Shown: positions 17,330 to 25,992, numbered from the stretch's first letter. The stretch is 61,442 nucleotides of DNA from Bacteroides faecalis (GCF_003865075.1 NZ_BHWB01000025.1:1-61442); one strand, 5' to 3'. Numbers and translations: made by a program. The notes: a model not told the origin generated them from the letters alone.

Positions 17330-18793
17330 TCATCTTAAAGTTCCCAAAGACTTCTTCAGATAGATTTGGGTAAGTTTCACATCTATTTGTGAATCGATTT
17401 TCTCTGACTGAGCAGACAACCAAGCCGTTTGTGCTTCGAGAACGTTGCTTGTAGCAATCACTCCCTCTTTGAATCCCAGCACAGCATAACGAAGATTCTC
17501 ATCTGCCTTTTCCATATTCTTGGAAGCCATTGTTAGCTTCTTATTCGCTTCATTTACTTTGAAAGCTGCTTGATTGACTTGCAATTCAATCTTTTCTTTT
17601 GCATCTTGCAACTGATACTGTGCAATGCGAGCTTCCGCTTTGGCTGCTTTTGTTTTATAAAAACCTTGTCCCCAATTCCAGATAGGTACTTGTACCATAA
17701 CCCCCACATTCCACATTCCTTTGAACTTGTTTTCAAAACTGTTGAATACAGAAGGATTAGTAGTTATATAATTTCCCATTAATGCGATGGAAGGAAGATA
17801 TTCGGCGCGTGTCACATTCACTTTCTGTCCATAAATCTGTGTAGCCAGTTCGAGGCTGCGTATTTCCGGTCGGTTAGCATAAGCAGTATTCATGTCGAAA
17901 TGAGTATCCGGAGTCATCAAAGGAATGTCATTCATGTTTTCATCCGCCAATGTGATCGGAGAGCTTAGATCGATACCACATAGTTGGCATAACAACATTC
18001 GGGCAAGACTCAGTCCATCCTCTACTTTGGTTAAGGTCATTTCTGCTTCATTGACTTTTACTCGTACAGATAGTCCGTCGGCTTTGGTTGCTACTCCTTC
18101 GGTAATCATCTTTTCCACATCGCTGTCGAGTTGTTGAAGAAGTTTCAAATATCCTTCCGCCAGTTTTTTCTTATTGACGAGCGAGATAACTTGCCAATAA
18201 GCCTGATCGGTACTCATAATCACTTCTTGTTTGCCTGATTGATGCTGTTGTTGTGCCAGTTCTTCAGCATATTTAGTGATTTTGTTGTAAGCACGAATCT
18301 TTCCACCCATATATAAAGGTTGGGTGAGAGTAATAGCTCCTGCGTATACGTTTCTTGTATCGGTACGGAAAGCATCTACAATCGAACTTCCTGTTTTGTC
18401 GAGTTCGGGCAGAACTGCACCCAATTTCCCACTTAGTGAAGAAACGAATGGAGCCAGATCGGGGTATTCAGTTACGATTTTTGTTGCCACTTCTCCGATA
18501 GGACCTGCCAGATTCGTTCCCAGTCCTGAAAGTGCAGCTTTTTGGCCATCGTTCAGCAGTGAGAACTCTTTCTGATTTCTCATGTAAGCTCCCGTAGCCG
18601 AAATACTCGGAAGGTAATTGGTAAATGCAGCTTTTCGTTGATAGTGTGCTGCATTTATTTTTTCATTGCTAATTAGTAAATCCTTGTTATTGGCAAGGGC
18701 CAATGCACGACAACTATCTAGGCTAAGAACGCCTTGCGCTTTGCCCACTAGAGCTAAGCTACATAGAATTGTCAGAGTCAGTACTTTCTTCAT
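17330..18793 (-). CDS. TolC-family outer-membrane efflux protein
   Basis: Trimeric outer-membrane channel of an efflux or secretion system, 487 residues. A signal peptide (KVLTLTILCSLALVGKAQ) is followed by the LSLDSCRALALANNKDLL motif that opens the first OEP repeat, long helical stretches, and a second repeat with the strand VGVMVQVPIWNWGQGFY. The insertion LGTNLAGPIGEVATKIVTEYPDLAPF near residue 95 is seen in Bacteroides homologues. The ATG at 18793 is chosen over one four codons upstream because the signal peptide starts there. First gene of the operon, with a good promoter 70-100 bp upstream. Confidence 0.92.
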   Translation of the reverse strand: MKKVLTLTILCSLALVGKAQGVLSLDSCRALALANNKDLLISNEKINAAHYQRKAAFTNYLPSISATGAYMRNQKEFSLLNDGQKAALSGLGTNLAGPIGEVATKIVTEYPDLAPFVSSLSGKLGAVLPELDKTGSSIVDAFRTDTRNVYAGAITLTQPLYMGGKIRAYNKITKYAEELAQQQHQSGKQEVIMSTDQAYWQVISLVNKKKLAEGYLKLLQQLDSDVEKMITEGVATKADGLSVRVKVNEAEMTLTKVEDGLSLARMLLCQLCGIDLSSPITLADENMNDIPLMTPDTHFDMNTAYANRPEIRSLELATQIYGQKVNVTRAEYLPSIALMGNYITTNPSVFNSFENKFKGMWNVGVMVQVPIWNWGQGFYKTKAAKAEARIAQYQLQDAKEKIELQVNQAAFKVNEANKKLTMASKNMEKADENLRYAVLGFKEGVIATSNVLEAQTAWLSAQSEKIDSQIDVKLTQIYLKKSLGTLR

Positions 18794-18864
18794 TGTGTCT
18801 AGCATCTTTAATCAGATTACTTAGTTTGCTTTTTTTATAGACAATAATTGCATAAGCAACGATG

Positions 18865-18896
18865 CAAAAATAGATGCTTTTCTTGAAGAATGCAAA
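18865..18896 (-). promoter_or_regulatory. Promoter of the tolC-hlyD-ABC operon
   Basis: On the minus strand, TTTG (plus 18893-18896) and TATTTTTG (plus 18865-18872) are 20 bp apart, a full match to the Bacteroides promoter. They lie about 72 bp before the tolC start. Confidence 0.72.
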
Positions 18897-18951
18897 GAAT
18901 TTAGTTTTTTTAAATGCTTATTTGTGGAGAGAGAGTAACGGAGGAGAAAAT

Positions 18952-18987
18952 AAAAAAGGCTACTCTTCTCAATGGAAGAATAGCCTT
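18952..18987 (-). terminator. Terminator of mdh
   Basis: Arms 18956-18968 and 18975-18987 pair over 13 positions (one G-U) with a 6-nt loop. On the minus strand the stem runs into a T6 tract (plus 18952-18957). It stands 30 bp past the mdh stop. Confidence 0.8.
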
Positions 18988-19017
18988 GTAATCTAAACAA
19001 TAAATAAGGATACTCAA

Positions 19018-19959
19018 TTAAAGAGCACCTACTGTCTTTAAATCGGCGTTTGTTTTGTGAACAGCAGCAGCGCTGGCAGCAAACTTAGCTTTTTCATCTT
19101 CATTCAGATTCAGTTCAACGATCTTTTCGATACCGTTCTTACCAAGGATTACAGGTACGCCAATACAAAGATCTGATTCACCGTATTCACCTTCCAGATA
19201 TACTGAACAAGGGATCATCTTCTTTTGGTCGTGCAAGATAGATTCAACGACGAATGCTCCTGCTGCACCCGGTGCATACCATGCAGAAGTACCCAATAAC
19301 TTAGTCAAAGTAGCACCACCTACCATAGTAGAAGCAGCAACTTCATTCAGCTTTTCTTCAGAGATGAAGTTAGTTACAGGCATACCTTTGTAAGTAGCGA
19401 AACGAGTCAAAGGGATCATGGTAGTATCGCCGTGACCGCCGATTACCATACCTTCTACTTCGTTAGCGTTACATCCCAAAGCCTGAGCCAAGAAATATTT
19501 GAAACGAGAGCTATCCAAAGCACCCCCCATACCGATGATACGATTTTTCGGTAATCCTAAAGATTTCAATGACAGGTAAGTCATTGTATCCATTGGGTTA
19601 GAGATAACAACAAGGATTGCGTTAGGAGAATATTTCAAGATGTTTTCTGCTACCGATTTAACGATACCAGCGTTTACACCAATCAGTTCTTCACGAGTCA
19701 TACCCGGTTTACGAGGAATACCTGAAGTAATTACAACAACGTCAGAGTTAGCAGTTTGAGCATAGTCGTTTGTGCATCCTACTACAGTAGTGTCGAAGCC
19801 CAACAGTTGAGCTGTCTGCATCATATCCATTGCTTTACCTTCTGATACGCCTTCTTTAACGTCCAGCATTACTACTTCGTCTGCTACTTCATTGAAAGCA
19901 AGTACATTTGCACATGTAGCACCTACGTTACCTGCGCCTACTACGGTTACTTTTGACAT
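19018..19959 (-). CDS. mdh: Malate dehydrogenase (LDH-like type)
   Basis: Oxidises malate to oxaloacetate with NAD; in Bacteroides it runs in the reductive direction towards fumarate and succinate. 313 residues: nucleotide-binding GAGNVGAT (8-15), the substrate loop ITSGIPRKPGM with Arg83 as expected for malate rather than lactate specificity, NPMDTMTYL (121-129) and the catalytic His176 in GGHGDTTMIP. Flanked by its own promoter and terminator, so monocistronic. Confidence 0.96.
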   Translation of the reverse strand: MSKVTVVGAGNVGATCANVLAFNEVADEVVMLDVKEGVSEGKAMDMMQTAQLLGFDTTVVGCTNDYAQTANSDVVVITSGIPRKPGMTREELIGVNAGIVKSVAENILKYSPNAILVVISNPMDTMTYLSLKSLGLPKNRIIGMGGALDSSRFKYFLAQALGCNANEVEGMVIGGHGDTTMIPLTRFATYKGMPVTNFISEEKLNEVAASTMVGGATLTKLLGTSAWYAPGAAGAFVVESILHDQKKMIPCSVYLEGEYGESDLCIGVPVILGKNGIEKIVELNLNEDEKAKFAASAAAVHKTNADLKTVGAL

Positions 19960-20009
19960 AATACTATTTATTTAAAAAGTTGATAATAAGTTTTATCTTT
20001 TTTGCGCGA

Positions 20010-20041
20010 CAAAATTACAACGATAATCCTGATTAAAGAAA
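20010..20041 (-). promoter_or_regulatory. Promoter of mdh
   Basis: On the minus strand, TTTC (plus 20038-20041) and TAATTTTG (plus 20010-20017) are 20 bp apart. The mdh ATG lies about 50 bp downstream. Confidence 0.6.
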
Positions 20042-20105
20042 TTTTTCCGTAATAATTTTCGTTAAAGAAAATACCCCATTCTGTGTTACTCTGTTATGAA
20101 ATGAT

Positions 20106-20113
20106 TACTTTTG
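20106..20113 (+). promoter_or_regulatory. -7 element for the coiled-coil gene
   Basis: TACTTTTG fits TAnnTTTG and lies 29 bp before the ATG at 20143. The upstream -33 region (near 20083) is only a weak match. It is divergent from the mdh promoter. Confidence 0.5.
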
Positions 20114-20142
20114 CAGCCGTTATTAATTAGCATACAGAAACT

Positions 20143-21015
20143 ATGAATAAAAAAAGCCTTCTAATTACAGCTGTAACTGTTCTGATAATTGCTTTTATCG
20201 GCATTACTTATTTATTGATTAGCGAAAAGAAAGCTAACCGGGAGTTGGTGGAAGAGTTTAATCTGGATAAGGAAGATCTGGAAAACGAATATGCTGGTTT
20301 TGTGCAAAAATACGACGAGTTGAAGATTACCGTTACTAATGATTCATTGGCTCAATTGTTGGAACAAGAGCAATTGAAAAGCCAGCGGTTGCTGGAAGAA
20401 CTACGTACAGTGAAAAGCTCAAATGCTACTGAAATCCGTCGTTTGAAAAAGGAAGTGGCAACGTTACGTGCTATCTTGTTTAATTATATTGCCCAGATTG
20501 ACTCATTGAATAAGCTGGCTATTATGCAGCAACAACAGATCGCTGATGTTACTAAGAAATATAATCAGGCTTCACGACAGGTCAATGCTCTTTCTGAGGA
20601 AAAGAAGAATTTGGATAAGAAAGTAACTCTGGCTGCTCAACTGGATGTTACTAATATTCGAATTGAACCGCGTAATAAACGAGGCAAGGAAGCTAAGAAG
20701 GTGAAAGATATAGTGAAGCTGGCTATCAGCTTTACAGTCGTAAAGAATATTACTGCTGAGAATGGCGAACGTATCTTATATATACGTATCACGAAACCGG
20801 ATAATGATGTACTGACAAAAAGTGCGTCGAATACATTCCCTTATGAAAACCGTACATTGGTTTATTCGATTAAGAAGTATATCGAATATAATGGAGAAGA
20901 GCAGAATGTAAATGTGTTCTGGGATGTAGAAGAGTTCTTGTATGCCGGAAACTATCGCGTGGATATTTTTGAAGGTGGCAATCTGATTGGTTCTCAGAGT
21001 TTCACATTGAAATAA
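20143..21015 (+). CDS. Membrane-anchored coiled-coil protein of unknown function
   Basis: 290 residues. A single N-terminal helix (LLITAVTVLIIAFIGITYLLI, about 5-26) anchors it, probably to the inner membrane facing the periplasm. Residues about 27-165 are strongly coiled-coil, rich in Glu, Lys, Leu and Gln. The last 120 residues form a compact beta-rich domain (from VTNIRIEPRNKRGKEAKKVKD to GSQSFTLK), with a possible immunoglobulin-like pattern. I recognise it as a conserved Bacteroidota protein type but know no function. It is alone between divergent mdh and a long hairpin. Confidence 0.7.
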   Translation: MNKKSLLITAVTVLIIAFIGITYLLISEKKANRELVEEFNLDKEDLENEYAGFVQKYDELKITVTNDSLAQLLEQEQLKSQRLLEELRTVKSSNATEIRRLKKEVATLRAILFNYIAQIDSLNKLAIMQQQQIADVTKKYNQASRQVNALSEEKKNLDKKVTLAAQLDVTNIRIEPRNKRGKEAKKVKDIVKLAISFTVVKNITAENGERILYIRITKPDNDVLTKSASNTFPYENRTLVYSIKKYIEYNGEEQNVNVFWDVEEFLYAGNYRVDIFEGGNLIGSQSFTLK

Positions 21016-21061
21016 TAGTCGGAATCTATAGGTTTAAAGGTGATCCTTTCGGGTAGATTAT

Positions 21062-21119
21062 ATAATTACAGAAAAGCCTTATATTGTTTATGAGCAATAT
21101 AAGGCTTTTCTGTAATTAT
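21062..21119. terminator. Long perfect hairpin, probable terminator
   Basis: Arms 21062-21086 and 21095-21119 are perfect inverted copies over 25 bp with an 8-nt loop. It lies 46 bp past the coiled-coil gene. The centre carries AAAAGCC/GGCTTTT, so a terminating hairpin with an internal T-run can form in either direction. The stem is longer than the other terminators here. Confidence 0.6.
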
Positions 21120-21218
21120 CATGGTTGGATTAATGTTTCTCGGACTATAGTTACAAGTGGTTCTTATAACTATTACTTCTTTCTTCCTAGAGTATTAATA
21201 GATAAGTTCCTGTCTCTT

Positions 21219-21356
21219 AATACAAAACTCGCTCTAATCTAATACAAAACTTGTTTGTGCCTAATATAAATCTATAATTGCAAGTTTTGATTGTATAAAT
21301 GAAACTTGCAATTATATAAATGAAACCTGCGTTTATATAAATGCAAGTTTTGTTTA
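21219..21356. repeat. Short tandem array, 21-22 bp period
   Basis: Four units start at exactly 21-bp steps (21273, 21294, 21315, 21336), each opening TATAAATG or TATAATTG and holding an AAACTTGC or GCAAGTTT core, in both orientations. Upstream, AATACAAAACTYG words start at 21219 and 21241 and a third AATATAAA at 21263 (22-bp steps). A perfect 14-bp inverted repeat links 21274-21287 with 21302-21315. No spacer sequences separate the units, so this is not a CRISPR array. It occupies the 637-bp gene-free spacer 21016-21652. Confidence 0.75.
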
Positions 21357-21467
21357 TAGATTGAATCAAATAGAGAGAAACTTTATTATTAAAGGAAAAG
21401 AAGTTTGGTCCTAATAAAGAGGAATTTATCTATTAATACTTTGGAATGGAAGTAGCAAGTGTTAATA

Positions 21468-21568
21468 GGTGATAGGTGATAGATGTGGTGATAGATTGTT
21501 TTAACCTATCACCATGTCTCAAAGTACGATGAATAAGCGGTTATAGATCTTCCGGTGATAGGTGATAG
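21468..21568. repeat. GGTGATAG repeat cluster with a hairpin
   Basis: The 15-mer GGTGATAGGTGATAG occurs at 21468-21482 and again at 21554-21568. Between them GGTGATAG (21487-21494) and CTATCACC (21506-21513) form a hairpin with an 11-nt loop. The words resemble those in the 46.6-47.5 kb repeat region. Confidence 0.7.
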
Positions 21569-21652
21569 AGAAAAATGAGTTTTTTCTATGGTGGGATTCC
21601 TTATTTAAAATGTGAAAGGGAATAAGTTGTTCTAACAGAGGTTTTCAGAGCC

Positions 21653-22531
21653 TTAGCTGTTGCTCCTTCCATCCGCTCCCCACATCATTTTGCTGCGGAG
21701 TGTATCGAAGAATATGTGGTTGAAGCGTTTTATTACTTTGATGCTGTAGTCCGCTTTACGGATTTTGAGTTGAGTCGTCTCCTTACAACTCTCACTTCGT
21801 CCGTCAATAGCTACGAGAAAATTATGGCTACGACTCTCTACATCAAGAGTTATTTCCCAATCGTCACGAATGACGATAGGACGGACGTTGAGGCTGTGAG
21901 GTGCTACAGGAGTAATAGCAATCGCATTGCAATGGGGAACAATAATAGGACCGCCTACACTGAGAGAATATGCAGTAGAACCTGTAGGAGTAGCTATTAC
22001 CAGACCATCAGCTTGATACGTATTCAAATAAGCTCCATTGATGGCTGTGCGAATACTGATCATCGAAGAACTATCCCGTTTCAGAACAGCAATCTCATTA
22101 AGTGCGTATGGATAACTCTGTAAACGTTTGTCATTACAAATAAGCTGTAATACCCCCCTTTCTTCCACACTATATCTTCCGGAGTAAATTTCTTCGAATG
22201 TCTCTTCCATTTCTTCCGGTGAGATATCGGCCAGAAATCCTAAACGTCCCGTATTAATTCCAAGGATAGGGATTCCCTTTCTGCCTACACGACTAGCCGC
22301 TTTCAGGAAAGTACCGTCACCACCGATACTGATTACCATATCAGCCGTAAAATCATTGCCATCAAACAAACGGTCAGCATGAATCTGCATCTTTAGGTCT
22401 GAAGTCAGAAATTGATAAAATTCTCTGCACACATAAATCTCTGCTCCATGCTTTTGCAGGAGTTGGAACAGATTAGCGGCATGAGAAGACTTCTTAGCCT
22501 GAAAAGTATTTCCGAAAATGGCAAATTTCAT
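21653..22531 (-). CDS. nadK: NAD kinase
   Basis: Phosphorylates NAD to NADP using ATP or polyphosphate; cytoplasmic. 292 residues with the signature GGDGTFLKAA (Gly70-Asp72 region), GINTGRLGFLAD, the nucleotide-binding NEIAVLKRD, and TPTGSTAYSLSVGGP, followed by ITPVAPHSLNVRPIV. Residues beyond 280 are a short variable tail. It is divergent from pdxJ with 148 bp between them. Confidence 0.95.
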   Translation of the reverse strand: MKFAIFGNTFQAKKSSHAANLFQLLQKHGAEIYVCREFYQFLTSDLKMQIHADRLFDGNDFTADMVISIGGDGTFLKAASRVGRKGIPILGINTGRLGFLADISPEEMEETFEEIYSGRYSVEERGVLQLICNDKRLQSYPYALNEIAVLKRDSSSMISIRTAINGAYLNTYQADGLVIATPTGSTAYSLSVGGPIIVPHCNAIAITPVAPHSLNVRPIVIRDDWEITLDVESRSHNFLVAIDGRSESCKETTQLKIRKADYSIKVIKRFNHIFFDTLRSKMMWGADGRSNS

Positions 22532-22626
22532 AAGTTATATCATTAGTTTCGATTGCAAATTTGGCATTTTTTCTTGGAATTCTACTTTAAATAACCAAAA
22601 AAGAACTAAGAATGCGTTTCGTATTA

Positions 22627-22658
22627 TTAGGCAACTAATAATAATATTTGTATTTTTG
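22627..22658 (+). promoter_or_regulatory. Promoter of the pdxJ-exbBD-tonB operon
   Basis: TATTTTTG at 22651-22658 matches TAnnTTTG; a weak TTAG at 22627-22630 stands 20 bp before it. The pdxJ ATG lies 21 bp downstream. Confidence 0.5.
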
Positions 22659-22679
22659 CGGCAAATATTGCATAAAACT

Positions 22680-23393
22680 ATGACTAAATTAAGTGTGAAC
22701 ATAAACAAGATCGCTACATTGAGAAATGCGCGTGGAGGGGATGTCCCCAATGTGGTAAAGGTGGCTCTTGATTGTGAAACTTTCGGTGCCGACGGTATTA
22801 CCGTTCATCCCCGTCCTGACGAACGTCATATTCGTCGGGCAGATGTGTATGATTTACGCCCGTTGTTACGGACAGAATTTAATATTGAAGGTTATCCGGA
22901 CCCTGAATTTATAGATCTGGTGTTGAAGGTAAAACCACATCAGGTAACTTTGGTTCCCGATTCTCCTTCTCAAATTACATCTAACTCCGGATGGGATACG
23001 AAAGTGAATCTGGAATTCTTGAGGGAAGTGCTTGACCAATTCAATAGTGCCGGTATCCGTACTTCCGTATTCGTTGCTGCCGATCCGGAAATGGTGGAAT
23101 ATGCTGCAAAAGCAGGAGCAGACCGTGTAGAACTCTATACCGAACCTTATGCTACGGATTATCCTAAAGATCCTGAAGCAGCTATCGCTCCTTTTATAGA
23201 AGCGGCAAAAACTGCCCGTAAATTGGGATTAGGCTTGAATGCCGGACATGACTTGAGTCTTGTGAACTTAAATTATTTCTATAAAAACATTTCTTGGTTG
23301 GATGAAGTTTCCATCGGACATGCATTAATCAGTGATGCATTGTATCTGGGATTGGAGCGTACCATTCAGGAATATAAAAACTGTCTACGCTAA
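22680..23393 (+). CDS. pdxJ: Pyridoxine 5'-phosphate synthase
   Basis: Condenses 1-deoxyxylulose 5-phosphate with 3-amino-2-oxopropyl phosphate in the DXP-dependent route to vitamin B6. 237 residues (E. coli PdxJ is about 240) with the N-terminal LSVNINKIATLRNARGGDVPNV, active-site ITVHPRPDERHIRRADV, HQVTLVPD, and GLGLNAGHDLSLVNL near the C-terminus. The start at 22680 is chosen because the family begins here; the upstream in-frame extension has no homologous pattern. Its stop overlaps the exbB start by one base (TAATG), so the two are translationally coupled. Confidence 0.95.
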   Translation: MTKLSVNINKIATLRNARGGDVPNVVKVALDCETFGADGITVHPRPDERHIRRADVYDLRPLLRTEFNIEGYPDPEFIDLVLKVKPHQVTLVPDSPSQITSNSGWDTKVNLEFLREVLDQFNSAGIRTSVFVAADPEMVEYAAKAGADRVELYTEPYATDYPKDPEAAIAPFIEAAKTARKLGLGLNAGHDLSLVNLNYFYKNISWLDEVSIGHALISDALYLGLERTIQEYKNCLR

Positions 23394-24109
23394 TGAATGG
23401 ATTGATGTTATTGGCCCAAGGGGCTATGAGTATGGCTGATTCGCTCGCGACAGCCAATCCTGTGTTAACTCCGGTCAGTGCTCCGGAAATGAACATGCTT
23501 GATATGGCTATCAAGGGTGGCTGGATTATGATTGTACTGGGAGTACTTTCAGTGGTATGCTTCTATATTCTGTTCGAACGCAATTACATGATTCGTAAGG
23601 CTGGAAAAGAAGATCCGATGTTTATGGACCGTATCAAAGATTATATTCATAGTGGTGAGATAAAGGCAGCTATTAATTATTGCCGTACCATGAACACCCC
23701 CTCGGCTCGTATGATTGAAAAGGGTATTAGCCGTTTGGGTCGTCCGATTAATGACGTACAGGCAGCGATTGAAAACGTAGGTAATATCGAAGTTGCCAAG
23801 CTTGAAAAAGGACTGACTGTAATGGCAACCATTTCCGGTGGTGCTCCGATGCTCGGATTCTTAGGTACGGTGACCGGTATGGTGCGTGCTTTCTACGAGA
23901 TGGCCAATGCAGGAAGTGGCAACATTGACATTACACTGCTTTCCGGTGGTATTTACGAAGCTATGATTACCACAGTCGGTGGTTTGATCGTAGGTATCAT
24001 TGCCATGTTTGCTTATAACTATCTGGTGATGTTGGTAGACCGCGTCGTAAACAAGATGGAATCTCGTACAATGGAGTTTATGGACTTGTTGAATGAGCCA
24101 ACGAAATAA
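23393..24109 (+). CDS. exbB: ExbB/TolQ-family proton channel protein
   Basis: Forms, with ExbD, the inner-membrane proton channel that powers TonB. 238 residues with three membrane helices: about 38-58 (GGWIMIVLGVLSVVCFYILFE), about 145-175 (GAPMLGFLGTVTGMVRAFYEM, the MotA/TolQ/ExbB signature) and about 188-215 (YEAMITTVGGLIVGIIAMFAYNYL). The order exbB-exbD-tonB and overlapping or 2-bp gaps make the function clear. Coupling to pdxJ by TAATG is frequent in Bacteroides. Confidence 0.93.
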   Translation: MNGLMLLAQGAMSMADSLATANPVLTPVSAPEMNMLDMAIKGGWIMIVLGVLSVVCFYILFERNYMIRKAGKEDPMFMDRIKDYIHSGEIKAAINYCRTMNTPSARMIEKGISRLGRPINDVQAAIENVGNIEVAKLEKGLTVMATISGGAPMLGFLGTVTGMVRAFYEMANAGSGNIDITLLSGGIYEAMITTVGGLIVGIIAMFAYNYLVMLVDRVVNKMESRTMEFMDLLNEPTK

Positions 24110-24111
24110 CT

Positions 24112-24528
24112 ATGGGATTAAAAAGAAGAAATAAAGTATCGCCCAATTTCAGTATGGCATCCATGACGGACGTCATTTTCCTGTTATTGATCTTCTTTAT
24201 GATTACTTCTACAGTGGTATCGCCCAATGCAATAAAGGTATTGTTACCTCAGGGAAAGCAACAAACCTCGGCCAAACCGCTAACGAGAGTGATCATTGAT
24301 AAAGACCTTAACTTCTACGCTGCTTTCGGTAATGAAAAGGAGAAAACACTGACCTTGGATGAACTGACTCCGTTCCTGAAATCATGTTCGGAGAAAGAAC
24401 CTGAAATGTATGTAGCATTGTATGCTGATGAAACAGTACCTTATCGCGAAGTGGTAAAGATACTGAATATTGCAAATGAGAATCATTTTAAAATGGTGTT
24501 GGCTACCCGCCCGCCAGAAAATAAATAA
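24112..24528 (+). CDS. exbD: ExbD/TolR-family protein
   Basis: Partner of ExbB. 138 residues: short cytoplasmic start, one membrane helix with the essential Asp region MASMTDVIFLLLIFFMITSTVV (Asp at residue 19), and a periplasmic domain (about 45-135) with NEKEKTLTLDEL and VALYADETVPYREVVKIL. It begins 2 bp after exbB and ends 2 bp before tonB. Confidence 0.93.
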   Translation: MGLKRRNKVSPNFSMASMTDVIFLLLIFFMITSTVVSPNAIKVLLPQGKQQTSAKPLTRVIIDKDLNFYAAFGNEKEKTLTLDELTPFLKSCSEKEPEMYVALYADETVPYREVVKILNIANENHFKMVLATRPPENK

Positions 24529-24530
24529 GA

Positions 24531-25409
24531 ATGATGGACAGAAGAAAAAAGGGTGAATATATCGGAGCGCTGGGTGCACTGTTAGTGCATGTGGCAGTGA
24601 TTGCTCTTTTGATTCTGGTGAGCTTTACGGTTCCCCAGCCGGATGAAGATGCTGGCGGAATACCTGTCATGATAGGAAATGTAGATGCTGCACGGGGCTT
24701 TGATGACCCCTCATTGGTGGACGTGGACATATTGCCGGAAGAACCGGCTGTTGCCGAACCCGAACCAACTCCGCCGGAAGTTCCTTCTGAACAGGAACTG
24801 CTGACACAAACGGAAGAGGAAACAGTGGCTATTAAACCAAAGACTGAGCCAAAAAAAGAAAACGTGAAGCCGAAAGAAGTGACTAAACCCAAGGAACCAG
24901 TAAAGAAACCGGAGAAGACGGAAGCCGAGAAAGCGGCAGAAGCGAAACGTTTGGCAGAAGAAAAGGCAGAACGTGAGCGGAAAGCAGCCGAAGAAGCAGC
25001 AAAGAAAAAGGTTGCAAATGCTTTTGGTAAAGGTGCTCAGATGGGAGGAAATAAAGGAACTGCTGAATCCGGAACCGGAGTGGAAGGTAGTAAGGACGGA
25101 AATTCTTCTACAGGAGCGAAGACCGGAGTTGCCGGTTACGGAACATTTAACTTAGGTGGACGTTCTTTAGGTGAAGGTGGTTTACCGAAGCCTGTTTATA
25201 ATGTACAGGAAGAGGGACGTGTGGTTGTAAATATTACGGTGAATCCTGCAGGCTTGGTTATTGCTACCAGCATAAATCCTCAAACAAATACGGTGAATTC
25301 CGTTTTGCGTAAATCAGCGGAAGATGCCGCAAAGAAGGCTCGTTTCAATTCGGTAGATGGAGTAAACAACCAGAGTGGAACGATTACTTATTATTTTAAT
25401 TTGAAATAG
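24531..25409 (+). CDS. tonB: TonB-like energy transducer
   Basis: Transmits proton-motive force from ExbBD to outer-membrane receptors such as SusC-type proteins. 292 residues: a membrane helix (about 10-33, GALGALLVHVAVIALLILV), a Pro/Glu/Lys-rich periplasmic spacer with repeats such as PKEVTKPKEPVKKPEK, an Ala/Lys/Glu-rich helical stretch (about 125-162), a Gly-rich linker, and a C-terminal TonB domain (from GRSLGEGGLPKPVYN to GTITYYFNLK). It has the position and architecture of a dedicated TonB for the preceding exbBD. Confidence 0.9.
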   Translation: MMDRRKKGEYIGALGALLVHVAVIALLILVSFTVPQPDEDAGGIPVMIGNVDAARGFDDPSLVDVDILPEEPAVAEPEPTPPEVPSEQELLTQTEEETVAIKPKTEPKKENVKPKEVTKPKEPVKKPEKTEAEKAAEAKRLAEEKAERERKAAEEAAKKKVANAFGKGAQMGGNKGTAESGTGVEGSKDGNSSTGAKTGVAGYGTFNLGGRSLGEGGLPKPVYNVQEEGRVVVNITVNPAGLVIATSINPQTNTVNSVLRKSAEDAAKKARFNSVDGVNNQSGTITYYFNLK

Positions 25410-25433
25410 TATCACTGATCAAAATATAAGATT

Positions 25434-25985
25434 ATGGGAACTGTATATGCTTTTTTTGCAGATGGCTTTGAAGAAATAGAAGCCTTTACTGCTGTTGATA
25501 CACTGAGACGTGCCGGGTTAAATGTAGAAATCGTATCTGTTACTCCGGATGAAATTGTAGTAGGTGCACATGATGTATCTTTGCTTTGTGACATTAACTT
25601 TGATAATTGTGACTTCTTTGATGCCGATTTGTTGCTGTTGCCGGGTGGAATGCCGGGTGCAGCTACTCTTGATAAACATGAAGGATTGCGCAGATTGATC
25701 TTGGACTTTGCAGCCAAGAATAAACCAGTCGCTGCAATTTGTGCCGCTCCGATGGTGTTAGGTAAATTGGGCTTGTTGAAAGGTAAGAAAGTGACTTGTT
25801 ATCCAAGCTTCGAACAATATTTGGATGGAGCCGAATGTGTTAATAAACCAGTTGTACGTGATGGAAATATTATTACAGGAATGGGGCCGGGGGCTGCAAT
25901 GGAATTTGCTTTGACTATTGTTGAACTGTTGGTCGGTAAAGAAAAAGTAGACGAATTGGTAGAGGCAATGTGCGTTAAACGCTAA
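25434..25985 (+). CDS. DJ-1/PfpI (YajL-type) family protein
   Basis: 183 residues of the DJ-1/ThiJ/PfpI family, cytoplasmic. It has the conserved Glu in ADGFEEIEA (13-16), LLPGGMPGA, and the reactive Cys103 in AAICAAPMVLG. Family members have been linked to oxidative-stress protection and to deglycase or chaperone activity, the last under debate. It follows tonB by 24 bp and precedes ispD by 7 bp. Confidence 0.88.
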   Translation: MGTVYAFFADGFEEIEAFTAVDTLRRAGLNVEIVSVTPDEIVVGAHDVSLLCDINFDNCDFFDADLLLLPGGMPGAATLDKHEGLRRLILDFAAKNKPVAAICAAPMVLGKLGLLKGKKVTCYPSFEQYLDGAECVNKPVVRDGNIITGMGPGAAMEFALTIVELLVGKEKVDELVEAMCVKR

Positions 25986-25992
25986 ACTGCTT

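Noticed and set aside
21219..21356. CRISPR array
   Set aside because: Units of 21-22 bp abut with no spacers, are only partly alike and there are no cas genes in the window.
22518..22679. N-terminal extension of PdxJ by 54 residues
   Set aside because: The segment overlaps the nadK start and the pdxJ promoter, and PdxJ proteins begin at MTKLSVNINK.
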